This document shows positions 1-10,700 of a stretch of 64,000 nucleotides of DNA, in pieces. The stretch is from contig JAJAGP010000050.1 of assembly GCA_025084515.1 (NCBI GenBank), positions 375,001 to 439,000 of the forward strand, read 5' to 3'. The notes below the pieces were generated by a model. It had not been told where the DNA came from. It was given only the letters and a program-made list of their open reading frames with translations, and searched no databases. Made by a program: the position numbers and the translations under genes. This stretch comes from Ancistrus triradiatus (lineage: Eukaryota; Chordata; Actinopteri; Siluriformes; Loricariidae). Position 1 is the stretch's first letter. The number at the start of each line of letters is the position of its first letter.

Positions 1-1710
1 CTCCCCAGGAGTGGTCGACCAACAAAGATCACTCCAAGGCGTGTAATAGTTGGTGAGGTCACAACGACCCCAAGGTAACTTCTAAGCAACTGAAGGCCTC
101 TCTCTCATTGGCTGATGTTAATGTTCATGAGTCCACCATCAGAAGAACACTGATCTACAATGGTGTGCATGGCAGGGTTACAAGGAGAAAGCCACTGCTC
201 TCCAAAAAGAACATTGCTGCTCGTCTGCAGTTTGTTAAAGATCACGTGGACGAGCCAGAAGGCTATTGGAAGAATGTTTTGTGGCTGGATGAGACCAAAA
301 TTTAACTTTTTGGTTTAAAAGAAAAGCGTTATGTTTGGAGAAAGGAAAACACTGCATTCCAGCATAAAAACCTTATTCCATCTGTGAAACAATTTGATGG
401 TAGTATCATGGTTTGGGCCTGTTTTGCTGAATCTGGGCCAGGACGGCTTGTTATCACTGATGATGGAACAATGAATTCTGAATTATTTCAGAGAATTCTA
501 AAGGAAAATGTCAGGACATCTGTTCATGAACTGAATTTCAAGAGAAGGTGGGTCATGCAGCAAGACAACGACCCTAAGCACACAAGCCGTTCTACCAAAG
601 AATGGTTAAAGAAGAATAAAGTTCATGTTTTGGAATGTCCAAGTCAAAGTCCTGACCTTAATCCAATCGAAATGTTGTGGAAGGACCTGAAGCGAGCAGT
701 TAATGTGAGGAAACCCACCAACATCCCAGAGCTGAAGCTGTTCTGTATTCAAGATTCAAGATTCAAGAGTTTTATTGTCATGTGCACAAAGTAAGACAGG
801 CGTTACAGTGTACAATGAAATTCTTACTTTGCTAATCCTCCTTTCACAAATTATTTACATTTAAACTAGATTACAATTTACAGTTAAACTAATTTAAAAT
901 TGTACAGTATTGTGCAAGTCTGTGTAAATAACTGGTCACAGGAATTATACACTGAGAAGAGGTATGAATATTTACATTATTGTACAAATAGCAAGAGCAG
1001 TGCAAAACAGTTAACACTCTGTTGTAAAGTGCATATGTGCATTATTGAAAATGACAGATGGATTATAAATAGTGTGTGTTGACTGAAATTCAGACATTTA
1101 GGTTAGACGGGAATGTATGAAGGTCGTTCACAAGCCTAGTGGCTTGTGGGTAGAAACTGTTTGCCAGTCCTGTTGTCCGTGACTTCACTCTCCTGTAGCG
1201 TCTGCCTGATGGTAGAAGTGTGTGGGTGTGTATTGTCCTTGATTATGTTAACTGCTCTCCTGATGACCCTGGTTTTGTAAATGTCCTGGAGTGAAGAGAA
1301 GGCTGCTCCTGAGATGGCCTCTGCAGTTCTGATTACTCGTTGGAGAGCCTTTCTGTCCTGAGCAGTTCAGTTTCCATACCAGACTGTGATGGAGCTGGTT
1401 AAGGACACTCTCGATCGTACCTCTGTAGAAATTGCTGAGAATTTTGGCTGGCTGGTTGCTGCTGGTATTTTCTGATTGTCTGGCGTGTGTTGTGAGACCA
1501 GGTGAGATCCTCACTGATGTAGATGCCGAGAAATTTGAAGGCTTTCACCCTCTCCACCTCTGTCTCACCTATGAATAGGGGTGTGTGCATCTCCTCCCTT
1601 CTCCTGGTGTCAAGAATCATTTCCTTTGTTTTGTTCGTGTTTAGGGAAAGATTGTTGTCAAGACACCAGGCCACCAGATCTGCAACCTCCCTCCTGTATG
1701 CTGTCTCGTC

Positions 1711-2987
1711 TAGGGCTGCAACAACGAATCAATAAAATAGATAATAATCGATTATTAAAAGTGTCGACAACGAACTCCGTTGTGACGCATGATTTATGTG
1801 TCCCTCGCCTTATCATATCTGCTTACGTTACTTGCGTTACTTGAAAAGAAATACGAGCAATTGAACGGAGCGAGGCGGAGCCGGTATGGACGCGGAATCT
1901 TCAAAACAAGTTAGCGTGGCTATGTCCACACGTACATGGGTATTTTCTAAAATGGGAGTTTCAAATTCGTTTATAAAAAACATCGCGTCCACACAAGCAC
2001 TATTTAAACAAAAAACTTCGTCCACATAAAAACGCACACAGTCGCTGTCAAGAGCAGTGCCAAACCAGCAGTCCTATATGCCGGCGAAGCAGCTCACTCA
2101 ACGACAACAGCAATGGCCTATGCACACAAACATTTTCTCGCCATTGTTCTTCAACAACCACTTCGTTTTGAAAGCTGTCCCACTAACGAGAGGTCCGACC
2201 GGGTCTCGTCCCAAACCGGCGACGCTGAGGGCGGGAACTGCTTCGTGGGTGTGATGGATACAGTAGTGACCTCCGTAGCGCATTCTGACGCCTCTGTTCT
2301 TCAGTGTAATGACAAAGTAATAATTGTATATTTCTAACAAGTTCGGTCAGCAGTGTTACAGCTGGCGGTATTTTGGCTACGTCCGCTATTGCACAAAATC
2401 GCCTCATGTAAACAAAGGAGATAACGGCGCACAAAGTGACGTTACAAGCAAGAAACTCCGTTTTCCCAGTCCACACATCAACGCTGAAAACGGAGTTTCT
2501 GAAAATCTTCACCCTAGAAAGAGTTTTGCAAAAAGTCCGTTTTCAGTGACCTAAAATAGCATTTTCGTGTGGACGAACGGTCAAAACGCATAGAAAAAGC
2601 TACGTTTTTAAAAATACCCGTGTTCCTGTGGACAGGGTAGTCTCTAAAAAAAGAGAGCCAGCTTTAGCCTGGAGCATGTTGACATGATAACATTTTTGGA
2701 TTGCAATGCAAGTTCCTAAAGAAAGGGAGTGAATGAGTTTGTATGTAGTGTTTGCATCAGAGATGCACTTATTTTTCTTTATTATTTAATTTGTTATTTT
2801 AATTTATTAATAAATGTAATTTTTTATTATTCATTTATTGTAAGCACTTATTTGCTCTGTTATTTAATGTTATATTTCTGAATAAAGACATGGAATTTTT
2901 TTTTTTTTTTAACCCGATTCATCGATTAATCTAAAAAATAATCGACCGATTAATCGATTATTAAAATAATCGTTAGTTGCAGCCCTA
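1711..2987 (+). mobile_element. hAT-type non-autonomous element inside the LINE
   Basis: 1277 bp bounded by inverted ends TAGGGCTGCAAC and GTTGCAGCCCTA, with near-perfect 8-bp target duplications GTCTCGTC (1703-1710) and GTCTCATC (2988-2995). Inner ends are rich in ATCGATTA repeats. The interrupted LINE reading frame resumes on the other side. Confidence 0.85.
1921..2636. mobile_element. MITE nested inside the hAT element
   Basis: Inverted ends TGTCCACACGTACATGGGTA (left) and, read from the right, TGTCCACAGGAACACGGGTA, each followed by a T/A-rich run. No clear target duplication found. No transposase frame. Confidence 0.65.
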
Positions 2988-5179
2988 GTCTCATCCCCAC
3001 CAGTGATCAGTCCCATGACTGTTGTATCATCCGCGAACTTGATGATGCTGGTGTTGCTCTGGGAGGCCACACAGTCATATGTGAAGAGTGTATACAGCAG
3101 GGGGCTCAGTACGCAGCCCTGGGGCGTCCCTATGCTTACAGTCTTTGTGTTGGATGTACGATTCCCAACTCTGACTGACTGGGGTCTGTCTGTTAGGAAG
3201 TTCAGCACCCAGTTACATAGGGAAGGTGTCAGTCCAAGGGTGAGGAGCTTCTCACACAGTTTGTGTGGGATTACTGTGTTGAATGCTGAACTGCGGTCAA
3301 TAAACAGCATTCTGACGTAGGTGTCCTTGCCCTCTAAGTGTGTGAGGGCTGTGTGGATGGCCGTGTTAACTGCATCGTCAGTGGACCTATTGTGACGGTA
3401 TGCAAACTGGAGAGGATCTAAGGTGTCTGGAATAGTCCCTTTGATGTGATTCATGACTATCCTTTCGAAACACTTCATCACAATTGGAGTGAGTGCAATG
3501 GGACGATAGTCACTGAGGCTGGTCACAGTGTTTTTCTTTGGAAGGGGAATGATGGTAGTTGATTTGAAGCATGTGGATACAGATGCTTGCTGAAGGGATA
3601 GATTGAAAAGGTCTGTTAACACATCAGCCAGCTCTGTTGTGCAGACCCGGAGTGCACGCCCGGGGATGTTGTCTGGGCCAGCTGCCTTTCGTGGCTTTAT
3701 CCCCCTTAGTGCCTTACACACCTCTGTTGTTGACACAGTCAGCGATGTGTTTTTTGAGCTCTCCATGGTCACAACACCTCTCAGTTGGTTGGTATTGAGT
3801 TCCTCGAAGTGAGCATAAAACTCATTCAGCTCATCTGGCAGTGTTGCATGGCTGGTGGAGACATGGCTGGTTCTGCTCTTTTGCTGGTAATCTGTGATGT
3901 GTTGAAGGCCTCGCCACATGCGCCGGGAGTCTGCAGTGGTGAAGAAACCCTCTAGTTTTTGTCTGTATTGTCTCTTGGCCTCTTTGACAGATCTACGCAG
4001 GTCATATCTGGCCTTTTTGTAGTCTTCAGCGTTGCCTGAGACAAATGCAGTGGAGCGAGCACGTAGCTTGGACTGAACTTCACAGTTTATCCAGGGTTTT
4101 TGGTTGGGATATTGTCTGCATTGTGTAGCAGGAACAATGATCTCGATGCACATGCTAATGTAGCTAGTTACCCCAGAAGCATAGTCGTCTAAATCAACAG
4201 TTGAATCCCCTTTCACAGCAGCAGTTTTGAACACATCCCAGTTTGTACACTCAAAGCAGTCCTGAAGCACCAGATCAGTTTCTTCATTCCATACGCTGAC
4301 AGTTTTACTTACTGGGGGAGCTTGTTTGAGGAGTTGTCTGTATGATGGGTAGAGGAACACTGAGATATGATCTGACTGTCCGAAGTGTGGTCGGGGCACA
4401 GCCTTGTATGCGCCCCTCATGTTGCTGTAGACTTGGTCAAGTATGTTACTCTCCCTCGTCGGAAAGCTCACATGCTGATGGTATTAGGGAAGGACATTCC
4501 GTAGGTTGCAGTGGTTAAAATCGGCAGCTACAATAAACACAGCGTCCGGGTGTGAGGTCTCTTGTTCGCTGATGATGTCGTGCAGCAGCCCCAGCGCCGT
4601 CATGGAGTTTGCTCGCGGCGGAATGTAAACAGCCAGTATGAGCACTGCACTGAACTCCCTCGGTAGATAAAATGGTCTGCACTTAACCATTAAAAGGAGG
4701 AATGTATGGAGGAATGGGCTAAAATTCCTCCAAGCCGGTGTGCAGGACTGATCAACAGTTACAGGAACCATTTAGTTGCAGTTATTGCTGCACAGGGGGG
4801 GTCACACCAGATACTGAAAGCAAAGGTTCACATACTTTTGCCACTGACTAATATGTAATATTGGATCATTTTCCTCAATAAATAAATGACCAAGTCTAAC
4901 ATTTTTTTCTCATTTGTTTAATTGGATTCTCTTTATCTACTTTTAGGACTTGTGTGAAAATCTGATGATGCTTTAGGTCATATTTATGCAGAAAAATAGA
5001 AAATTCTAAAGGGTTCACAAACTTTAAAGCACCACTGTATCACTTTCAGTCATCTACACTCCACGACTGAGTCTCTACACCCTAACACAACCATATTTAG
5101 CTCTGTAGAAGATGTCAATACTAATTTGTGTTATGCTTTTTTATAAGTAAATCCAATTTTGGCTTTACTGTCTGAGCTG

Positions 5180-5690
5180 CAGCCTACAGAATCAGTGTTT
5201 GCTTTGAGTGTGTTGATGGAGAAGTACAGAAAAGGCCAGAAGGAGCTGCACTGTGCGCTTGTGGATCTAGAGCAGAAGGTCCAAACTATTTCTGCATTTT
5301 CTAGATAGATACATTTATATTTAAATATTGTAATTCATTCAAAGCTGCAACATCTCATTGAACAAAACAAAAAGTGACAAATCACCTTCACAGTGGAACT
5401 ATTATAAGTGACGTGCATTATGCATCTTACATTTTTACTATGTGGCAGCATTCATTTGCCTTGCTGCTCCACACCACTGATCTAGAGAAAGCTCATTGTC
5501 AGGGTTCCAAGAAAGAGGAGTTGTGGTATTATATGAGGATGTTGGGAGTGCAATAGAAGTATGTGAGGGTGGTGCAGGATATGTATAAGGACAGTGTGAC
5601 AGCAGTGATGTGTGCAGTAGGATTGATGGATGGGTTCAAGTGGAAGTGGGACTGCATTTTGTGCTTGCAGCAGTCAGCATCACCACTGTA
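5180..5690 (+). mobile_element. RTE-like LINE fragment with a small insertion
   Basis: Reads as reverse transcriptase: VLMEKYRKGQKELHCALVDLE, then after an insertion LEKAHCQ, EELWYYMRMLGVQ and YVRVVQDMY. The repeated GATCTAGAG before and after the approximately 5273-5478 insertion looks like a 9-bp duplication. Same family as 26876-27525. Confidence 0.7.
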
Positions 5691-6093
5691 TTAAACAGCC
5701 TTCAGCTTCTAAACAAAAACTCATGTAATTGAAGTCTCTTTCAGTTCAAATAACTTTAAAGAGATGACATAACACCTTGACGTTTGATGCAGCAACCACC
5801 TTTTGCAAATAAAACACAGGAAGTGGGTGGTCCAGAGTTCTGAGCTTACATGTTATGCAATCAGCATTGTAGCAATCATCTGACCGGAGACAGATTCGGC
5901 TATTAAGTGTAATTGCGAATGGCAAATCTTATCTGAATATAATCCAAATACAAAACCAAATGCAAATATATTCGGGAACATCTTTAGGACACACGTTAAG
6001 GTTAGGAAATCATAGTTCTTCATACTTTCTCATTGAAGTATTACACATATGCCACAGATACACGCGAAATGCGAAAGACCAGGTCAAACTTAC

Positions 6094-6362
6094 ATTTTCT
6101 CCCTCAATTGCTCTAGCACTGTATCTAGAGCATGTAAGAGTTTGAGGTGAAGGCGCTGCTGTAGGTGTGGAAATGAAGATAGAGGAGTGTTGCTCAGATC
6201 TACAGTCCTCAGAGCCTTCAGCTGTTCCACCAGATTCCCCAGTGAACTCATTAAAGGCATACATTCATCAAGCGCAGTGCTCCAAATGCTCCGGTTCTCC
6301 TCCAAAGTCCGAAAACACTTTCTAAGTTCCTGATGTAGTAACTGTAGCGCTGGCTGAGTCAT
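6094..6362 (-). CDS. airim: airim (C1orf109 homologue), first coding exon
   Basis: AIRIM (C1orf109) is known as a partner of the AFG2-type AAA ATPases in cytoplasmic maturation of pre-60S ribosomes. The exon encodes 89 codons plus two bases, beginning MTQPALQLLHQELRKCF, and ends at a clean donor (AAAAT|GTAAGT, phase 2). The helical N-terminus matches the remembered human protein in order: MTQ start, KCF, EE, W.SAL..C.PL.SSL.NL.EQL, and a later FP.L..RL. The next exon was looked for in 1-6090 and not found, so the remainder should lie left of the window, past the transposon nest. Being head-to-head with cdca8 agrees with the human neighbourhood, where C1orf109 adjoins CDCA8. The start is the only ATG before the similarity begins. 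Confidence 0.88.
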
Positions 6363-6633
6363 TGTATGTAGTCAAGCACTTAAGTGCAACGACGACTAGT
6401 ACTGTTAGGTGCAAAATGTAGTCGGATGTAGCTCAATAATACGATAAATCCGACTGCACGTGAAGCAGCATTACATTAGTATCGCAGTGAAAGGCAGCAG
6501 CGTTTATTAGTACGCCTTTATTAGGGACTTTCATCTACATATTAACCTAACATGTAAATGAATATAGCTAATAAAACAAATGCAGTCTAAACAGCCCTTT
6601 CTGGTGAAATTCATCCGTCCATGTGGTGCTGAC

Positions 6634-7228
6634 TAGTGATGTGTTGGTCGCGACCGATCCGGCTCTAAGAGCCGGCTCTTTGAAATGAACGAAGGGAGCC
6701 GTTGTGTTGTACATGTACATGTGTAATGACAATAAAGTTGAATCTAATCTAAAAAAAACTATTTATTTTGCCGCAGCTGATTGTCTGTCTGTTAAAGGAC
6801 ACAGTAACAGTGCAGGGAACACAGAGCGAGAGGAGTTTGCTTTTTAAATAGTCCGACTACACCTGGATAAGGTAGGAAAATGTGTGATAGGAATATATGT
6901 ATATATGTAGTTGCAAATTTACAAATAATACACACAATTCAGAGACCTGAGACCATATTGGACCTGTAATTGAGATGGGTATTCGTTTTTGTATTTTATA
7001 ATTTATTTTACTGTGTTCCATTGTGAGTATATAAATAAAAACCATATTAATAATAACAAACATTGGATATTATGTGTTTTTACATTAGTAATTCATTTTA
7101 CACATAATTTGGTAATAAGCTACAAAAAAAATCTAATGAGCCACTTGGGAGCCGAAAAAGCCGGCTCTTTTTAGTGAGCCGAGCCAAAAGAGCCGGCTCT
7201 CTGAAAAGAGCCGGAATTCCCATCAATA
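6634..7228. mobile_element. hAT MITE in the airim/cdca8 promoter
   Basis: 595 bp with inverted ends TAGTGATG / CATCAATA, repeated GAGCCGGCTCT motifs inside both ends, and a perfect 8-bp duplication GTGCTGAC at 6626-6633 and 7229-7236. An internal AATGACAATAAAG stretch followed by an A-run near 6725-6770 looks like a LINE/SINE tail. Confidence 0.88.
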
Positions 7229-7386
7229 GTGCTGACTTTCGATCTGCACAAAACAAATCTACCAAACACGACGGCTATAGGCTAGCACAATAAACTCTAA
7301 TCCTATTGGTTCATCCGTCGTAGAGGCTGAGTCTGGGCACTCATGAGCGCTAATAGGTGGGACGGCAAATACCAAGCTGATTGTTC

Positions 7387-7391
7387 ATTGG
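7387..7391 (-). promoter_or_regulatory. Inverted CCAAT box (NF-Y) near cdca8
   Basis: ATTGG within TTCATTGGCTGG, 27 nt before the candidate CHR. A second ATTGG is at 7305-7309. Confidence 0.4.
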
Positions 7392-7413
7392 CTGGCAGGT
7401 TTCAGCGAACGAA

Positions 7414-7419
7414 TTTGAA
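7414..7419 (+). promoter_or_regulatory. Candidate CHR element (TTTGAA) of cdca8
   Basis: TTTGAA about 205 nt before the cdca8 ATG. CHR elements recruit the DREAM/MuvB complex to G2/M genes, a class that includes CDCA8. Inverted CCAAT boxes (ATTGG) at 7305-7309 and 7387-7391 lie upstream, the usual partner arrangement. The hexamer is common by chance; its position is what supports the call. Confidence 0.45.
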
Positions 7420-7618
7420 AACTCAACGGCTTGTCGTTATATTCCGAAGGAGGCTGCGAGAGAGGGAGGAAAGAAATAAAAACGATAAAGAATTGTTCAG
7501 GTAATCCAAGCTCGGTCTGTATAGGCATTATCTCTGTTAGGGTTAAACCGTAGTGAGTTTGTTAGCTGTCTGACCGAACTCTGCACTCGGCTTCACTGCT
7601 CTTCCTTCCAGGATCACG

Positions 7619-7712
7619 ATGGCGCCCAGAAAACGAACCACGAATGCTAAGAGCAAGAAGAACCCCAAGATGCCCAAGTTGGAAGCATTTCTAATGGACT
7701 TCGATGATGAAG
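7619..7712 (+). CDS. cdca8: cdca8 coding exon 1
   Basis: Encodes residues 1-31, starting MAPRKRTTNAKSKKN and ending in an acidic FDDE. The context GATCACGATGG surrounds the start and the donor is GAAG|GTAGGT (phase 1). Confidence 0.93.
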
Positions 7713-10700
7713 GTAGGTTATAATCACCCGCTCACCTTTATCTGCATCTAACCTATGAAACAACATAACGTTAGTACGGAGCAAAACCTGCACGGCTGTT
7801 GGTGGGCTTAAGTACCCGTTCGAAAGGCGGACAGGATTACGTGAATTAATTCCCTTTTCATTTCGGCCGGTTAAGATAAAATATGGCTGCTGTTACAAGT
7901 AAGATAGCGTCACACCACATCAGTTGAAACGTAAGCACACATTTTATAGAAAGAAACGTGAAGATTTTGGAGGGACGTTACAGTGCTGCACCCCCCTCAG
8001 AGCTTCACAGACCTGGGTCTGTCTCCTGGCCGCTGCCTTTCTGCTGTTTACATGTTCACGCCTCGTTTGTGTGGGTTTCCACCCAAATTAACTGCTCCGG
8101 CCTGCCACTCACAGATGCTGTATGTAATATTGGATCATTCTCCTTAAATAAATGACAAAGTATAATATTTTGTTGTATTTGTTTAATTGGGATTATAGTT
8201 ATCTACTTCTAGAAAATCTGATGATGCTCTAGGTCACATGTGGCAATATGGAAAACTCTAAAGGGTTCACAAACTACTAAAGCGAAAGGGTAAGTTTATT
8301 GTGAAACACTGTACCATTGAAAGGAAGCTCTAGTACCCTGTTGGGCTGTCTTTAGTCTGGATATAAGATGAGCATGGAGACATACAGGTTCCTTATGCTA
8401 TCCTGCACACTCATTTGCCGAAGTTGACATTCCAACTGGTCTCATAAATGCTCGCTTGGTGATAGATCTTGTGGCCAGGCAGGCCAAGGAAGTAATGCAA
8501 TCTGGCAGAGATGTTCCTGGGAAACCCTTTCTGTGTGTGGATGAGCATTATTCTGCTGGAAAAATGCCAGTCGGAAGCCCTGATATGAGAAGCAACAGAT
8601 GTGGCTGCTGGATGTCCTACACAAGACTGTTAGTGGCTGGCTGCCAGTGGCAGGACATGTAATGGGCACCGTGACACATTTCTTTCTGCTAAGCACCTGG
8701 AAATGGTCCGGGCAGGCATAGGAGTGTGTAGTGAAGGTGTCACCTGTGTCTGGATGGTGGACAAGACAACTGTGGGAGCTGCTCGTGCTTGTCTACTGGT
8801 GGTCTGTCTGGGCTGTCCATAGCCTGTTCTCCGTGTGCTTTCATAGAATCAGTTCTAGCTTCTAACAGCTAGGTCAGAATGGTCTAGATGGTGGGTAATT
8901 TGTTGAAACTGCCAAAATGTTTTGAGTGCGTCATAGAGGCATGTCTAGCAGTCGATCTCTCAGTATGAGGTACACTACCCAAAAGTAGCCTCTGAGAGCC
9001 TGTATCGCAGCAGGGAAGCACCAGTGTCTAAACAGACCACACCTGTAGTTATTTACATAGCTGCCTGAGACATATCATGGCAGGATGTGCTGAGTTTTGC
9101 AGAATCTCAACATTTGTATCTGGGTGCTTGTTTGGTTGTCCAATATTTTTCAGGCAAAAGAAGCATGAACTTTGGGCTCATTCTAAGAGATAGGAATGGC
9201 ACCTACTTAGTAACCAAATTTTAGGGATTTGAATGTCAACTCACTGCAGATGTAGCAGAAAGAATTTGGACTATTAACACAGTTTCTTGGTGTTATGGTG
9301 GATGGGCTTTCAGCACAACACTGGGGTGTGTACACACTGATTTCTAACCCGCACCTGGGATGGAACTGCAACTCAAGATGTCACAATCATGTTTCTGGAA
9401 GCCACTGATAACACAATTATCTAGGCTTGAGCTTTTAAATAGAAGCTATTGTACTGCACAAACAATGGAAAATGACTGTTTGTGAGAAAATAACATGTAT
9501 AATACTGAAACAATATCTGTGGGTGCAGAAATACTTAATTTTTGCATCGGACAGAATCTTTGTTAGCCAGTGTACTTATCAACATACTTTAAATAGCTAA
9601 TGAAGATGTATTCGCTTGATGTTTGAAGTCTGCCCTTGTCATTTTGCACTGCAGCATTGAGGATAATGAAGCTAACCATTAATGGAGGTTTATTGTTCAA
9701 ACAAGGCAATTCAGCTGCTTCTGGAGCATGCATTCAGATCCGAAGAATCTGATGATCACATGAGCTAGTTACAAGAGCTTAAGTACTACATTTACACCTA
9801 TATCCAGACGCCCTTATCTGGAGCGACTTGCAGTTGATATAGCCTTACTATCCGACCCAATTGTGGGTTAAGATCCAACAATGGCAGCTTGGCAGAGGTG
9901 GGATTTGAACCCTGGACCTTCTGGTCCAGACTTCAGTACCTTAACTGCTAGGCTACCACAGTCCCGCAATACTACAGACATGAACACTATATACACAAGT
10001 TAAAATGCATACAAACCTACAGGCTATAGAATTTTATTTACAAGATTGCTCTCATTTGGGGTTTATTTTGAAGTTATGTTCAATTTGTGTATCGTATACA
10101 GTCAATAAAATCACTGTTCATACACATAATGAGCAGTTATTACTTGTAATTGCTAAATCTAACTTAATCTTTTGACACAGTGCGTACGATCGTTAAGAGG
10201 TTGGAGGAAAAGACCAACAACCTTCTGAAAGATGCAGACAATCTGTACAACATGGCACTCATCAAGCTCCCTATGGCAGTCCGGCAGATGAACTGGATTC
10301 AGTACTTTGGTATGTATTTTTGGGCGCATGTTTGTGCTGTTTTCTGGCCAACTGTGCCGGCCAATTCTATTCCTGGTGTGTGCTGGATCTTAATCATCTA
10401 TCTTAATATGCCTTGTTCCGGAAAAGGATTTGAAAATCGACAGTCTGATTCCATTATTTCTTATGGAGAAAGTTGTGTCAAAGAATTCAGGCATCTTGGC
10501 CCAACTACTGTGATGTTGCCATAGTGGTGTTTCTGATTGGCCCTCCTTCCTGTTATCTGTGTATTGGGTGGGGCTTTACCTCACTGCAGTGCCTCATGCC
10601 TGTACTACCATGTGTGTGCTCTATCCGTTTAGGGTAGGGTATTAACTAGGGGTGTCAGGATGCATGTAGTGACATTAAATTTTTTTTCGGTATGAGCTTG

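Larger units (their letters stand above)
749..4702 (-). mobile_element. L2-like LINE, 5'-truncated, inside the Tc1 copy
   Basis: Minus-strand ORF2 pieces: end of the endonuclease (4484-4690, VAADFNHCN), then a long frame 2988-4471 with reverse transcriptase motifs (PRKAAGPDNIPG, TPQGCVLSPLLY, FADDTT). It continues after an insertion at 1248-1710 (AWCLDNNLSLN, FKFLGI). The 3' end carries a short tandem tail (TTCAAGA units read on plus) at 749-770. Clade call L2/CR1-like is from motif wording, not alignment. Confidence 0.82.
1..5037 (+). mobile_element. Tc1 transposon (subfamily A), split by a LINE
   Basis: Two pieces of one Tc1-like copy: 1-748, with HTH/linker and DDE transposase (GVHGRVTRRKPLLSKKN, WLDET, QQDNDPKHTS, SPDLNPIEMLW), and 4703-5037, with the C-terminal coding end and the 3' terminal repeat. 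The left end lies outside the window. A stop replaces the codon after DETKI (303-305) and the frame breaks, so it is dead. A LINE occupies 749-4702, flanked by TGTAT at 744-748 and 4703-4707. Confidence 0.85.

Noticed and set aside
1837..2554. Several frames in the 1.8-2.6 kb region taken as possible genes
   Set aside because: Explained by the two nested non-autonomous elements.
5160..5310. Plus-strand exon-like segment (SVFALSVLMEKYRKG, LHCALVDLE) first read as a host gene or as airim
   Set aside because: The wording and the following EELWYYM / YVRVVQDMY match the reverse-transcriptase region of the RTE-like LINE also seen at 26876, so it is a LINE fragment.
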